DNA of 64,000 nucleotides from Roseateles chitinivorans (lineage in GTDB: Bacteria > Pseudomonadota > Gammaproteobacteria > Burkholderiales > Burkholderiaceae_C). Position numbers and translations under genes: made by a program. The DNA lies in contig NZ_PEOG01000006.1 in the NCBI RefSeq assembly GCF_002761755.1, positions 119,088-183,087 of the forward strand, in the 5' to 3' direction. Below, one piece after another: positions 49,190-58,028 of this stretch (positions are counted from its first letter, which is position 1; every line of letters starts with the position of its first letter). Below the pieces are notes generated by a model, which did not search any database, was not told where the DNA came from, and was given only the letters and a program-made list of their open reading frames with translations.

Positions 49190-50350
49190 ATGGCCCTGAT
49201 CCAGTACCTCACCCACATCCACCTGGAGGCCGGCGCGCGCCGCGTGATCGGCGCGGAATGCGCCCGCGCCGGCATCGCCAGGCCGCTGATCGTCACCGAC
49301 AAGGGCGTGCGCGCCGCCGGCGTGCTGGACCTGGTGATCGAGGCCTGGACCGCGTCGCCGATCGATGCGGCCGCCCTGCCCGTCTACGACGGCACGCCGC
49401 CCAATCCGACCGAGGCCGCGGTGCGCGAGGCCGCCGCGCTCTACCGCGCCCACGGCTGCGACGGGCTGATCGCGATCGGCGGCGGCTCCAGCATCGACCT
49501 GGCCAAGGGCGTCGCGATCGCGGCGACCCACGAGGGCCCGCTGACGGCCTACGCCACCATCCTCGGCGGCGCCGGCAACATCGGCCCGCACGCCGCGCCG
49601 CTGATCGCCGTGCCGACGACCGCCGGCACCGGCTCCGAGGTCGCGCGCGGGGCGATCATCATCGTGGACGACGGTCGCAAGCTGGGTTTCCACAACTGGG
49701 CGCTGATGCCGCGCTCCGCCGTCTGCGACCCGGAGTTGACGCGCAAGCTGCCCGCCGCGCTGACCGCCGCCACCGGCATGGACGCGATCGCGCACTGCAT
49801 GGAGACCTTCATGTCGGCCGCCTTCAATCCGCCGGCCGACGGCATCGCGCTCGAGGGCCTGCGTCGCGGCTGGCGCCAGATCGAGCGCGCCACCACGCAT
49901 CCGGACGACCTCGACGCCCGGCTCGACATGATGGCGGCCAGCACCATGGGGGCGCTCGCCTTCCAGAAGGGACTGGGCTGCGTGCATTCGCTCAGCCATG
50001 CGCTCGGCGGGCTGATGCCCAGGCTCCATCACGGCACGCTGAACGCGGTCTTCCTGCCGACGGTGATCCGCTTCAACGGGATGCACGACTCGATGCGGCG
50101 CGACGACAAGATCGCCCGCATGGGCCATGCGATGAACCTGCAGGAAGGCACGCCGGCCGATGAACTGGCCGGCGCGGTCAAGGCGATGAACCAGCGGCTG
50201 GGCCTGCCGTCGGGCCTGCGCGAGATGGGCGTGACGGTCGACCTCCACGACCAGATCGTCGAACGCGCGCTCCACGACCACTGCCACAAGACCAACCCCC
50301 GCGAGGCCTCGGCCAGCGATTACCGGCGGATGCTGGACGAGTCGATGTGA
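49190..50350 (+). CDS. iron-containing alcohol dehydrogenase
   Basis: 386-residue group III alcohol dehydrogenase. NAD-binding [21 protein letters not shown], iron ligands Asp in [12 protein letters not shown] and His residues in [15 protein letters not shown] plus a further His in [12 protein letters not shown]. Substrate not evident; could be a short alcohol, maleylacetate or a hydroxyacid. Divergent from the esterase gene (137 bases). Confidence 0.92.
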   Translation: MALIQYLTHIHLEAGARRVIGAECARAGIARPLIVTDKGVRAAGVLDLVIEAWTASPIDAAALPVYDGTPPNPTEAAVREAAALYRAHGCDGLIAIGGGSSIDLAKGVAIAATHEGPLTAYATILGGAGNIGPHAAPLIAVPTTAGTGSEVARGAIIIVDDGRKLGFHNWALMPRSAVCDPELTRKLPAALTAATGMDAIAHCMETFMSAAFNPPADGIALEGLRRGWRQIERATTHPDDLDARLDMMAASTMGALAFQKGLGCVHSLSHALGGLMPRLHHGTLNAVFLPTVIRFNGMHDSMRRDDKIARMGHAMNLQEGTPADELAGAVKAMNQRLGLPSGLREMGVTVDLHDQIVERALHDHCHKTNPREASASDYRRMLDESM

Positions 50351-50380
50351 GGCGGCACGCCGCCGCCTTTGACAGACAGC

Positions 50381-50395
50381 CTACCAACTAGTAGA
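50381..50395. promoter_or_regulatory. TetR operator, copy 1
   Basis: CTACCAACTAGTAGA, 30 bases before the TetR-family ATG. An identical 15-mer recurs at 51066-51080. Half-site symmetry CTAC...GTAG around the centre. Confidence 0.8.
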
Positions 50396-50425
50396 GTGCG
50401 ACCCATCGTTTCGACGCAGGTCGCC

Positions 50426-51013
50426 ATGCCCACCGAACTTTCGCCCAAGGCCGCCGAGATCGCCGCGCACACCCGGGCGCTGCTGGTCGCCGGCGGCTAC
50501 AACAGCTTCAGCTATGCGGACCTCGCCGAGCGGGTCGGCATCACCAAGGCCAGCATCCACCACCACTTCCCGAGCAAGGCGGCGCTGGTGCAGACCGTGG
50601 TCGCGCGCTACCGGGAGGAGGCGCGGCAAGGACTCGCCGCGCTGGAGCAGCAGTTCGACGATCCGCTGTCCGAGCTCAATGCCTATGCGGACTACTGGGC
50701 CGGCTGCATCCGCAGCGGGGCGCATCCCTTCTGCATCTGCGCGATGCTGGCCACCGAGATGCCGACCATCCCCGAGGAAGTGGCCACCGAGGTGCGCGCC
50801 CATTTCCACGACCTGAGCGCGTGGCTCGCATCGGTGCTCAAGCGCGGCGCGGCGGCGGGCCAGTTTCATCTGCTCAACAGCCCGGCGATCTCCGCGCGCT
50901 CCTTCATGGCGGTCGTGCATGGCGCGATGCTGGTGGCGCGGGCGCTGGACGACCCCAAGTCCTTCGCCGCCATCGTGCAGCCGGCGATCCTCAAGCTGAC
51001 CCAGCCCGCCTGA
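50426..51013 (+). CDS. TetR family transcriptional regulator
   Basis: 195-residue regulator. N-terminal helix-turn-helix (about 24-60: YADLAERVGITKASIHHHFPSK) and an all-helical ligand domain with CICAMLATEMPTIP, seen in the AcrR/TetR subgroup whose C-terminal domain often senses organic electrophiles or aldehydes. Start at 50426 places operator copy 1 upstream. It should repress itself and the membrane protein gene at 51104. Confidence 0.92.
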   Translation: MPTELSPKAAEIAAHTRALLVAGGYNSFSYADLAERVGITKASIHHHFPSKAALVQTVVARYREEARQGLAALEQQFDDPLSELNAYADYWAGCIRSGAHPFCICAMLATEMPTIPEEVATEVRAHFHDLSAWLASVLKRGAAAGQFHLLNSPAISARSFMAVVHGAMLVARALDDPKSFAAIVQPAILKLTQPA

Positions 51014-51065
51014 CGGGCGCTCCACCGCGGGCGGCTTCGGCCGCCCATTCATTTCCCCAGCAAAT

Positions 51066-51080
51066 CTACCAACTAGTAGA
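51066..51080. promoter_or_regulatory. TetR operator, copy 2
   Basis: Exact second copy of CTACCAACTAGTAGA, 23 bases before the ATG of the membrane protein gene, in an otherwise AT-rich leader (CGTATTTTTTGACGAGG). Confidence 0.8.
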
Positions 51081-51103
51081 TCGTATTTTTTGACGAGGTT
51101 GCC

Positions 51104-51610
51104 ATGCCCCACCCCCTTTCATCGCTCGGCCTGATCCACACGCTTGTCAGCCTGGTTCCGCTCGTCGCCGGACTGCACGGCTTCGCGCGCTGGCGCCGCA
51201 TCGAACCGGGCAGCCGCTCCGGGCAGGTCTACCTGGCCGGCCTGGCCGTGTCGGTCTTCACCTCCTTCGGGCTGTCGAGCGTCACCGGCATCAACCCGGG
51301 TCATGTGCTGGGCGTGCTGGCCCTGCTGGCGGCTTTCGGCGGCGCCTGGCTCGCACCGCGGCTGGGCCTCCTCGGCCGGCTGAGGCCCTATGCGCAGACC
51401 TTCGGCCTGTCGTTCAGCTTCTTCCTGCTGCTGGTGCCCGGCATCAACGAGACGCTCACCCGGTTGCCGGTCGCGCATCCGCTGGCCACCGGTCCCGAGG
51501 ATCCGGTGGTGAAGGCCGCGTTGCTGGGCTGGCTGCTGGTCTTCGTCATCGGCTTCACGCTGCAGGGGCTCGCGATCCGCGCCAAGAGCCGCGCAGCGAT
51601 CCAACGATGA
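51104..51610 (+). CDS. four-span inner-membrane protein under TetR control
   Basis: 168-residue protein with helices at about 10-28, 42-62, 64-84, 98-118 and possibly 138-158. No catalytic motif is visible and I do not recognise the family. Its own copy of the TetR operator makes it the principal target of the neighbouring regulator. GACGAGG serves as ribosome site. Confidence 0.75.
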   Translation: MPHPLSSLGLIHTLVSLVPLVAGLHGFARWRRIEPGSRSGQVYLAGLAVSVFTSFGLSSVTGINPGHVLGVLALLAAFGGAWLAPRLGLLGRLRPYAQTFGLSFSFFLLLVPGINETLTRLPVAHPLATGPEDPVVKAALLGWLLVFVIGFTLQGLAIRAKSRAAIQR

Positions 51611-51646
51611 CGCTTCGGCCGAGCACTCGCCTGCGCCGGGCGACGC

Positions 51647-52054
51647 TCAGTTGCCGGGCCGGCTCTTGGACTTGTAGCTGGAGCCCGGCGGCGTCCAGAA
51701 GACCGCCCCGACCGAGGTCTCGTTCAGATGGGGCGGCAGGCCGCGCGCCTCGAGCTGCTCCCGCACGCCGTCCAGGCCGGTCTCGGAGTCGATGATGTAG
51801 CCCTCCTCCAGCACGTCGCCGTAGTTGGCCTCGGTGTTGCTGACCGCCAGCTCGACCAGGTCGCCGAGTTCGCCGCCATCGAGCGACCAGACATGCACAT
51901 CCTGGTCGGTGGCATAGGTCTTGATCCGCCACGCGGAGCCGTTGGACGCGAAGAACTGGATGGTGTCGAAGGCGTCCTCGGTCGCCGGCTCCTCGGAGTT
52001 GGCGACATAGCTGCTCTGGATGGCAAGGCGGAAGAGGATGAGCTGGGTGGTCAT
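51647..52054 (-). CDS. hypothetical protein
   Basis: 135-residue acidic soluble protein (DAFDTIQFFASNGSAWRIKTYATDQDVHVWSLDGGELGDLVELA). The pattern suggests a small alpha/beta domain; I do not recognise a family. Start at MTTQLILFRL, divergent from the PhoD gene by 100 bases. Confidence 0.72.
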   Translation of the reverse strand: MTTQLILFRLAIQSSYVANSEEPATEDAFDTIQFFASNGSAWRIKTYATDQDVHVWSLDGGELGDLVELAVSNTEANYGDVLEEGYIIDSETGLDGVREQLEARGLPPHLNETSVGAVFWTPPGSSYKSKSRPGN

Positions 52055-52154
52055 GCGCGGCGGTCGGCGGGAGCGGTGAGGCCGGATCGTACCGGGCACT
52101 CGCGCCACCGGTGCCGTCGCCCTGCTGTCAGCGTCCCCGATTACGCTCGGGGCC

Positions 52155-53693
52155 ATGACTCGCCAAGGATCCCTGTCCCGCCGCGGCCTGTTGCAGGCCG
52201 CCCTCGTCGCCGGCTGCGCGCCAGCGCTGCTGCGCCACGCCGATGCGGCCGTCGAGCCGCTGTTCGCGCTCGGCGTCGCCTCGGGCAGTCCTCGCCCCGA
52301 CCGCGTCGTGCTGTGGACGCGGCTGCTCGGCGAGGCCCTGCCGGCGGCGGTGCCAGTGCAATGGGAGGTGGCGGAAGACGAGGCCTTCCGGACCGTGGTC
52401 GCGCGCGGCACCGAGCACGCCGAGCCCGGCACCGCCCACAGCGTGCATGCGGAGCCCGCCGGCCTGCGTCCGGACCGCTGGTACTGGTATCGCTTTCGCG
52501 CGCTGGGCCAGCAAAGCCCGGCCGGCCGCACCCGCACCGCGCCGGCGGCCGACGCGACGCCCGCCACGCTGCGCTTCGCCATCGCGTCCTGCCAGCGTTT
52601 CGACCACGGCGAGTACGCGGCCTGGGGCGACATGGCGAAGCAGGACCTCGACCTGGTGCTGTTCCTGGGCGACTACATCTACGAATACGCGACACCGCAC
52701 GATGCCCGCGTGCCACGGCGCCACCAGGGCCCGCAGTGCCGCAGCCTGGCCGACTACCGCGACCGCTACGCCCAGTACAAGCGCGATCCGCAGCTGCAGG
52801 CGATGCATGCAAACGCGCCGTGGATCCTGACCTGGGACGACCACGAGGTGCAGAACGACTGGGCCGGCGACGTGTCGCAGGACCTGGATCCGCTGTTCCC
52901 GCAGCGCCGCGCCGCCGCCGCGCAGGCCTACTGGGAGCACCAGCCCTTTCCGAAGGCGCTGCGGCCGCGCGGCGTCGACATCACGCTGAACCACCGTCAC
53001 GACTGGGGCCGCCTGGCGCGGCTGATCACCGTCGACGACCGCTCCTGGCGCGATCCGCAGGCCTGCCCGAAGCCGGGCCAGGGCGGCTCGCACACGGTCA
53101 ACCTCAAGGACTGCCCGGCGCTGATGAACCCGCGCCGCACGCTGCTGGGCGCGCCGCAGGAGCAATGGCTGCGCGACAGCTGGGATGCGACACGGCCCTG
53201 GAACCTGCTGGCGCAGCAGACCCTGATGGCCCGCTTCAACCGGCAGGATCCGGCGCAGGGACCGGGTCGCTACTGGACCGACGGCTGGGACGGCTATCCC
53301 TTCGCGCGCGAGCGCCTGCTGCGCGACCTCGAGGCGCGACGCGTGCCCAACGCGGTGGTGCTGGGCGGCGACGTCCATGCCAACTACGTGGCCGACCTGA
53401 AGCTGGACTGGGACGACGAGCGGGCGCCGGTGCTGGCCAGCGAGTTCTGCGGCACCTCGATCTCCAGCCACGGCGCCGAGCAATCGCAGCTGGACAAGGT
53501 CCTGCCCTTCAATCCCCACCTGCACTACGGCCGCAGCGACCAGCGCGGCTACATGCGCTTCGAGCTGCGGGCGGACCGGCTCGCGGTCGAGCTGCGCAGC
53601 GTGGCCTCGCCGTGGGACGCGAACAGCCCGGTGTCGACCGCGGCGCGTTTCGTCGTCGAGGCCGGGCGGCCGGGTGCGCAGGCGGCGTCCTGA
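52155..53693 (+). CDS. phoD: PhoD-like alkaline phosphatase/phosphodiesterase
   Basis: 512-residue exported phosphatase. Twin-arginine signal SRRGLLQAALVAG, N-terminal PhoD Ig-like domain (about 35-130), then the metallophosphatase core: ASCQRFDHGEY, FLGDYIYEY, TWDDHEVQNDW and LGGDVHANYV with the Fe/Ca ligands. It releases phosphate from esters or diesters in the periplasm. No PHO box was recognised upstream. The 512-residue length is typical. Confidence 0.93.
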   Translation: MTRQGSLSRRGLLQAALVAGCAPALLRHADAAVEPLFALGVASGSPRPDRVVLWTRLLGEALPAAVPVQWEVAEDEAFRTVVARGTEHAEPGTAHSVHAEPAGLRPDRWYWYRFRALGQQSPAGRTRTAPAADATPATLRFAIASCQRFDHGEYAAWGDMAKQDLDLVLFLGDYIYEYATPHDARVPRRHQGPQCRSLADYRDRYAQYKRDPQLQAMHANAPWILTWDDHEVQNDWAGDVSQDLDPLFPQRRAAAAQAYWEHQPFPKALRPRGVDITLNHRHDWGRLARLITVDDRSWRDPQACPKPGQGGSHTVNLKDCPALMNPRRTLLGAPQEQWLRDSWDATRPWNLLAQQTLMARFNRQDPAQGPGRYWTDGWDGYPFARERLLRDLEARRVPNAVVLGGDVHANYVADLKLDWDDERAPVLASEFCGTSISSHGAEQSQLDKVLPFNPHLHYGRSDQRGYMRFELRADRLAVELRSVASPWDANSPVSTAARFVVEAGRPGAQAAS

Positions 53694-54043
53694 CCCGGGA
53701 CGGCAGGACGCCGATCGCCCATGACGCCGAAATGATGCTTCGGGGACGCGACACAAACTCGGTACACTGCGCCCCGCTCGCGGCCCAGGGAGCGATACCG
53801 CGCCCACCTGCCGCGAGCGCCCTCCGCCACCCACGCGGAGCGCGAGCCAGCAGAGCCCGTCCACGACGCGGCCATCCGCCCAGCCAGCCCACACCCCGAT
53901 GCGGCCTCGATGCCGCCGCCGGACCCGTCCCCGCGGGACCGGTCGACCTGCCGTGCCTTGCTCGCCGACGCCATGCAACGCGGATCCCTTCACCCCGTGC
54001 GCCGTGCGTGCCCCACGCCGGCGTCATGTTGCCGTCGACGTCC
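53694..54043 (+). other. 350-base gap before the TonB receptor gene
   Basis: No gene is supported: frames here are Arg/Pro/Ala-rich. A short AT-richer stretch at 53720-53770 (GACACAAACTCGGTACACTG) may hold the receptor promoter. No Fur-box match of the quality seen at 801-819 was found. Confidence 0.5.
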
Positions 54044-56248
54044 ATGTCCTTCCGTCTCCATCGCCCTTCCGCGCTGCCCCCGCTGGGCGCGCCCACGCTG
54101 CGTCCCGTCGCCCTCGCCGTCCTCGCCGCGCTGAGCGCGCCCGGCCTCACCGCCTTCGCCCAGGCCCAGGCCCAGCCCGTGCCCGCCACCGCCGCGCCGG
54201 CCGCGCCGGACACCTCCTCGGATGCCGCCTCGGACGCCGAGCCGCGCCGCATGGACTCGGTCGTGATCTATGGCAGCGTCCAGCGCGACACCGGCTTCGC
54301 GCCGACGCAGGGCATCACCGCCGGCAAGGCGGCGATGCGCTTGCTGGAGACGCCCCGCTCGATGAGCGTGGTGACCCGCGAGGTGATGGACTCGCGCCAG
54401 ATCACCAACCTGCAGCAGGCGCTGCAGACCGTGCCCGGCGTGAGCCCGGTGAACTTTGGCCGCCGCGGCTTCGACGACATCAACATCCGCGGCTTCCGCT
54501 CGACCGAATCCATCCTGATCGACGGCCTGGTGCAGAGCCCCGGCATGTGGACGCGGCTGACCAGCTATGCCTACGAGCGCTTCGAGGTGCTCAAGGGCGC
54601 GTCCTCGATCCTGTACGGCCAGGTGCAGCCCGGCGGCCTGGTCAACGCGGTGAGCAAGCGGCCCGAGGCGGTGCGCCGCCTCGATGCCGGCCTGGACCTC
54701 GGCAGCTTCAACAGCCGCACGCTCTCGGCCGACATCAACGAGCCGCTGTCCGCCAACGGCCGCACCGCGCTGCGCATCACCGCGCAGACCTCCGACGGCG
54801 ACGACGCCACCGACCAGGTCTGGCGCAAGGACCGCTGGGTCTCGCCGTCGCTGTCGATCGACTTCGGCCGCGACACCGACTTCGTGATCTTCACCAGCTA
54901 CAGCCACAGCAAGTGGATCCGCCAGCAGGGCACGACGCCCTACGGCACGCTGCTTCCCAATCCCAACGGCACGGTGGACCGCCGGATGTTCACCGGCGAC
55001 ACCGCCTTCGGCGGCTACGACGTCGAGCAGAAGACCCTGGGCTACAGCCTGGAGCACCGCTTCGGCCCGGCGCTCACGCTGCGCCAGGGCGTGCGCTACG
55101 AGGAGGAGTCGGGCACCGGCAACTTCGTCGCGCTGCAGGCGCTGCAGGCCAACCGCCGACTGCAGAATCGCTCGGCGACGCGGCAGTACCTCGACTACGA
55201 CCTGCTGGCCACCGACACCTCGCTGCTCTACCGGGTGGACACCGGACCGGTGGCGCATCAGCTGGTCGTCGGCCTGGACGCGCGCCGCGGCCACAGCCGC
55301 CAGGGCTCGCGCGCCTGCACCATCGCGCCGCTGGACCTGTTCAATCCGCAGTACGGCATGCCGGCGACCTGCCCGGCCAACCTGACCGCCTTCGCGCCGT
55401 CGACGCTGACCGTGGCCGGTCTCTATCTGCAGGACCAGATGAAGTTCGGCGCGGGCTGGACCGCGCTGCTGGGCGTGCGCCGCGACCACTCGCGCGAACG
55501 GCTCGAGGACCGCATCCGCAACACGCAGTCGCTGAAGACCGATGCCGCCACCGTGGGCAGCGCCGGACTGGTCAAGGAGTTCCTGCCGGGCTGGTCGACC
55601 TACCTGAGCTGGTCGGAGTCCTTCCTGCCGGTCAGCGGCCAGGACTTCAACGGCCAGGCTTTCGTGCCCGAGACCGGCAAGCAGTACGAATGGGGTCTCA
55701 AGCATGAATCGGCGGACGGCCGCCTGACCGGCTCGCTGGCGGTGTTCGACCTCAAGCGGCGCAATGTCACCACCTCGGACCCGGTGAACACCGGCTTCAG
55801 CGTGCAGACCGGCGAGCAGCAGTCGCGCGGCGTGGAACTGGAGATCGGCGCACGACTGAAGGACGGCCTGAGCCTGACCGCCGGCTATGCCTACACCGAC
55901 GCGCGGGTCACGCGCGACAACAACGCCGCGATCCTGGGCAAGCCGATCAATCTGCAGCCGCTGCATGCGGCCACGCTGTGGGCGCTCTACAAGCCGGCAG
56001 CGCTGCCGAACTGGACGCTGGGCCTGGGCGGCCGCGCGGTCAGCGAGCAACGCGGCAGCCTGCCGTTCACCCTGCCGGGCTATGCGGTGCTCGATGCCAG
56101 CGTCGGCTACAGCGGCCCGGGCTGGCGCGTCAATGCCGGCCTGAAGAACCTGCTCGACAAGGACTACTTCGACGGCGCGATCAACGCCAACGTGGTCTCC
56201 CCGGCGCTCGGCCGCACCTGGACCCTCAGCCTGCAGCTGAGCTACTGA
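54044..56248 (+). CDS. TonB-dependent siderophore receptor
   Basis: 734-residue outer-membrane receptor. Signal peptide (cleavage near AFA-Q), TonB-box-like DSVVIYG, plug domain (about 85-200: ETPRSMSVVTREVMDSR, NIRGFRSTESILIDGL, FEVLKGASSILYGQVQPGG) and a beta-barrel ending in aromatic Tyr (LQLSY). It belongs to the FhuA/FoxA-like hydroxamate siderophore group by pattern. The start may instead be 54026 (MLPSTS). A long upstream open frame covers the phoD locus and is not coding. Confidence 0.92.
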   Translation: MSFRLHRPSALPPLGAPTLRPVALAVLAALSAPGLTAFAQAQAQPVPATAAPAAPDTSSDAASDAEPRRMDSVVIYGSVQRDTGFAPTQGITAGKAAMRLLETPRSMSVVTREVMDSRQITNLQQALQTVPGVSPVNFGRRGFDDINIRGFRSTESILIDGLVQSPGMWTRLTSYAYERFEVLKGASSILYGQVQPGGLVNAVSKRPEAVRRLDAGLDLGSFNSRTLSADINEPLSANGRTALRITAQTSDGDDATDQVWRKDRWVSPSLSIDFGRDTDFVIFTSYSHSKWIRQQGTTPYGTLLPNPNGTVDRRMFTGDTAFGGYDVEQKTLGYSLEHRFGPALTLRQGVRYEEESGTGNFVALQALQANRRLQNRSATRQYLDYDLLATDTSLLYRVDTGPVAHQLVVGLDARRGHSRQGSRACTIAPLDLFNPQYGMPATCPANLTAFAPSTLTVAGLYLQDQMKFGAGWTALLGVRRDHSRERLEDRIRNTQSLKTDAATVGSAGLVKEFLPGWSTYLSWSESFLPVSGQDFNGQAFVPETGKQYEWGLKHESADGRLTGSLAVFDLKRRNVTTSDPVNTGFSVQTGEQQSRGVELEIGARLKDGLSLTAGYAYTDARVTRDNNAAILGKPINLQPLHAATLWALYKPAALPNWTLGLGGRAVSEQRGSLPFTLPGYAVLDASVGYSGPGWRVNAGLKNLLDKDYFDGAINANVVSPALGRTWTLSLQLSY

Positions 56249-56294
56249 GCACGTGACGAGCGTCGCGACGCCGGGCGCGCCCGGCGTCGTGCTC
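56247..56294. terminator. hairpin between convergent TonB receptor and MarR-GNAT genes
   Basis: A perfect 22-base palindrome at 56267-56288 (left half GACGCCGGGCG) is enclosed by outer arms GAGCACG/CGTGCTC. No T run. Probable bidirectional terminator. Confidence 0.5.
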
Positions 56295-56299
56295 GCTAA

Positions 56300-57262
56300 T
56301 CAATCCAGCGCCAGTTCCCAGGTCTCGCCGACCAGATCCAGGCCGAATCCCTGGAAGGGCTCGCTCGAGACCAGTTGGTAGCCCGCCTTGCGATAGATGT
56401 GCTTGGCGGCGTCGAGCTGGCTGTTGGTCCACAGGCGCACCCGCCGGTACCCGGCCTCGCGGGCGAAGCGGTGGCATTCGGCGACCAGCCGGTCGCCCAG
56501 GCCCAGGCCGCGCGCCGACGGCTCCACCAGCAGCAGCCGCAGCTGCGCCACGCCGTCGATCGGCGCGTCGGTCGCCTCGTCGCGGGCCTGCACCAGCGCG
56601 ACGCTGCCGATGTTCATCCCGTCGCGCTCGGCGATCCAGCAGGCCTCGCGGCGCGGATCGAAGCGCTCGAGGAAATCGGCGGCGATGCGCGCCACCAGCG
56701 CCTCGAAGCTCATGTCGAACTGGTACTCGCGCGCATAGAGCGCGCCATGCCGCGCGACGATCCAGCCCATGTCGCCGGGCCGGTGCGGGCGCAGCAGGAA
56801 GCCGCCCGTCGCCAGCTTCGCGCCCGGCTCCTCCAGCAGCGACTGCACGCGCCGGAAGGCCTGCAGCAGCTCGGTCTGCTGCGATTCGCCCAGGCGGCCG
56901 AGCAGTTCGCCGACCTGCTCCTGCGAGCGCCGGTCCAGCGGCTTGAAGGCCTTGCGTCCGGCAGGACTCAGCTGCAGCAAGGACTGGCGCGCATCCAGCG
57001 CGCTGCGGGTGGCCCTGACCAGGTCGCGTTCCTTCAGGTCGCGCAGCAGGCGGCTCAGGTAGCCGGCGTCCAGGTCCAGCAGGCGCCCGAGGTCGGTGGC
57101 GGTCATGCCCTCGCCGTTGTCGACGTGGGCCAGCTCCCACAGGATGCGGCACTCGGTCAGGCTGAAGGCGGAGTCCAGCAGGCCCTCGTTCAGGACACCG
57201 ATGCGGCGGGTGTAGAAGCGGTTGAAGCGGCGGACGGCTTCGATGCGGTCAGGATCAGGCAT
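56300..57262 (-). CDS. MarR regulator - GNAT acetyltransferase fusion
   Basis: 320 residues. The MarR winged helix (about 10-150: LTECRILWELA, TATDLGRLLDLDAGYLSRLLRDL, LDARQSLLQLSPAGR) is followed by a GNAT domain (about 160-315: LLLVEPSARGLGLGDRLVAEC, AAKHIYRKAGYQLV). A known bifunctional family; the target is unknown. Start ATG 57262; a TTG at 57280 would add six residues. A 7-3-7 inverted repeat lies upstream. Confidence 0.9.
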   Translation of the reverse strand: MPDPDRIEAVRRFNRFYTRRIGVLNEGLLDSAFSLTECRILWELAHVDNGEGMTATDLGRLLDLDAGYLSRLLRDLKERDLVRATRSALDARQSLLQLSPAGRKAFKPLDRRSQEQVGELLGRLGESQQTELLQAFRRVQSLLEEPGAKLATGGFLLRPHRPGDMGWIVARHGALYAREYQFDMSFEALVARIAADFLERFDPRREACWIAERDGMNIGSVALVQARDEATDAPIDGVAQLRLLLVEPSARGLGLGDRLVAECHRFAREAGYRRVRLWTNSQLDAAKHIYRKAGYQLVSSEPFQGFGLDLVGETWELALD

Positions 57263-57282
57263 GGCGGCATGCTGCGCCAATC

Positions 57283-57299
57283 ACTTGCTTTTAGCAAGT
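57283..57299. promoter_or_regulatory. MarR-type operator
   Basis: ACTTGCT TTT AGCAAGT, perfect 7-base arms with a 3-base centre, 20 bases before the MarR-GNAT ATG. Typical position and size for MarR autoregulation. Confidence 0.7.
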
Positions 57300-57351
57300 A
57301 TTTTCTTGCCAGACCGGCGATGAACGCCGGTCGATGGCTGCAGGCAACACC

Positions 57352-57819
57352 TCAATGCCGCGGTGTGCGATCTCCGTATGTCGGACGCGCTGGCCGAATT
57401 GCCGGCGCGTTGCTGCCAGCGACGAAATTGCCGGGCCGGGCGGTCAGCAATACCGCCAGCAGGTCGGTCACCTTCAGCGGCTTGTAGAGCAGGCGATTGA
57501 AGCCCGCGGCGCCGGCGCTCTCGTCGGTGATCTCCGGGCCGCCGCCGGTCAGGCAGACGTACATCACGTGGCGACCCGCCTCGGCGTCGATGAGCTTGGC
57601 TTCGGACACCACCTCCAGCCCATTCATGTCGGGCATGTCGAAGTCCACGAACACCAGTTCCGGTTTGAACAGCTTCAGCAGCCGCAAGCCGACCCGCCCG
57701 CTGTAGGCCACCGCCGTGGCGCAGCCATAGCAGCGGAACAACTCGCTGAGGCTGCGGGCCCCCTCCGGATCGTCGTCGACGACGAGGACCCGCAGCGCAT
57801 GAGGCGATGGTTCGGACAT
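57352..57819 (-). CDS. single-domain response regulator
   Basis: 155-residue receiver-only protein: VVDDDPEG acidic pair, phospho-acceptor Asp in VFVDFDMPDMNG, Thr in CLTGGG, Lys in YKPLKV. The C-terminal 25 residues are unstructured. Start MSEPSPHALRV at 57819 with GGGAGAAC upstream. Divergent from the hybrid kinase (209 bases), so probably a phosphorelay partner. Confidence 0.9.
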   Translation of the reverse strand: MSEPSPHALRVLVVDDDPEGARSLSELFRCYGCATAVAYSGRVGLRLLKLFKPELVFVDFDMPDMNGLEVVSEAKLIDAEAGRHVMYVCLTGGGPEITDESAGAAGFNRLLYKPLKVTDLLAVLLTARPGNFVAGSNAPAIRPARPTYGDRTPRH

Positions 57820-58028
57820 CGAGGTGTTCTCCCAGAGTGCAACACGACGCAACAGCCCTACCCACGCGACAAAGCGCGTCCGGCCAATGCCGTCCGTCGA
57901 TGACCGGGAAGGGCAAGCCGCGTGCCCACTCGACGCCGCCGCCCCTCTCCTAAACCCAGCCCCCACGGCCTTGACCGCGCAGCTAAAGTCCACCGGTTGA
58001 GCCGCGTCGAGACGGCCGGGAGATGACC

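Noticed and set aside
51728..54043. Extension of the TonB receptor frame back across phoD
   Set aside because: The receptor signal peptide begins at about 54044; the upstream part is antisense or out-of-frame Arg/Pro-rich sequence overlapping the clear phoD gene.
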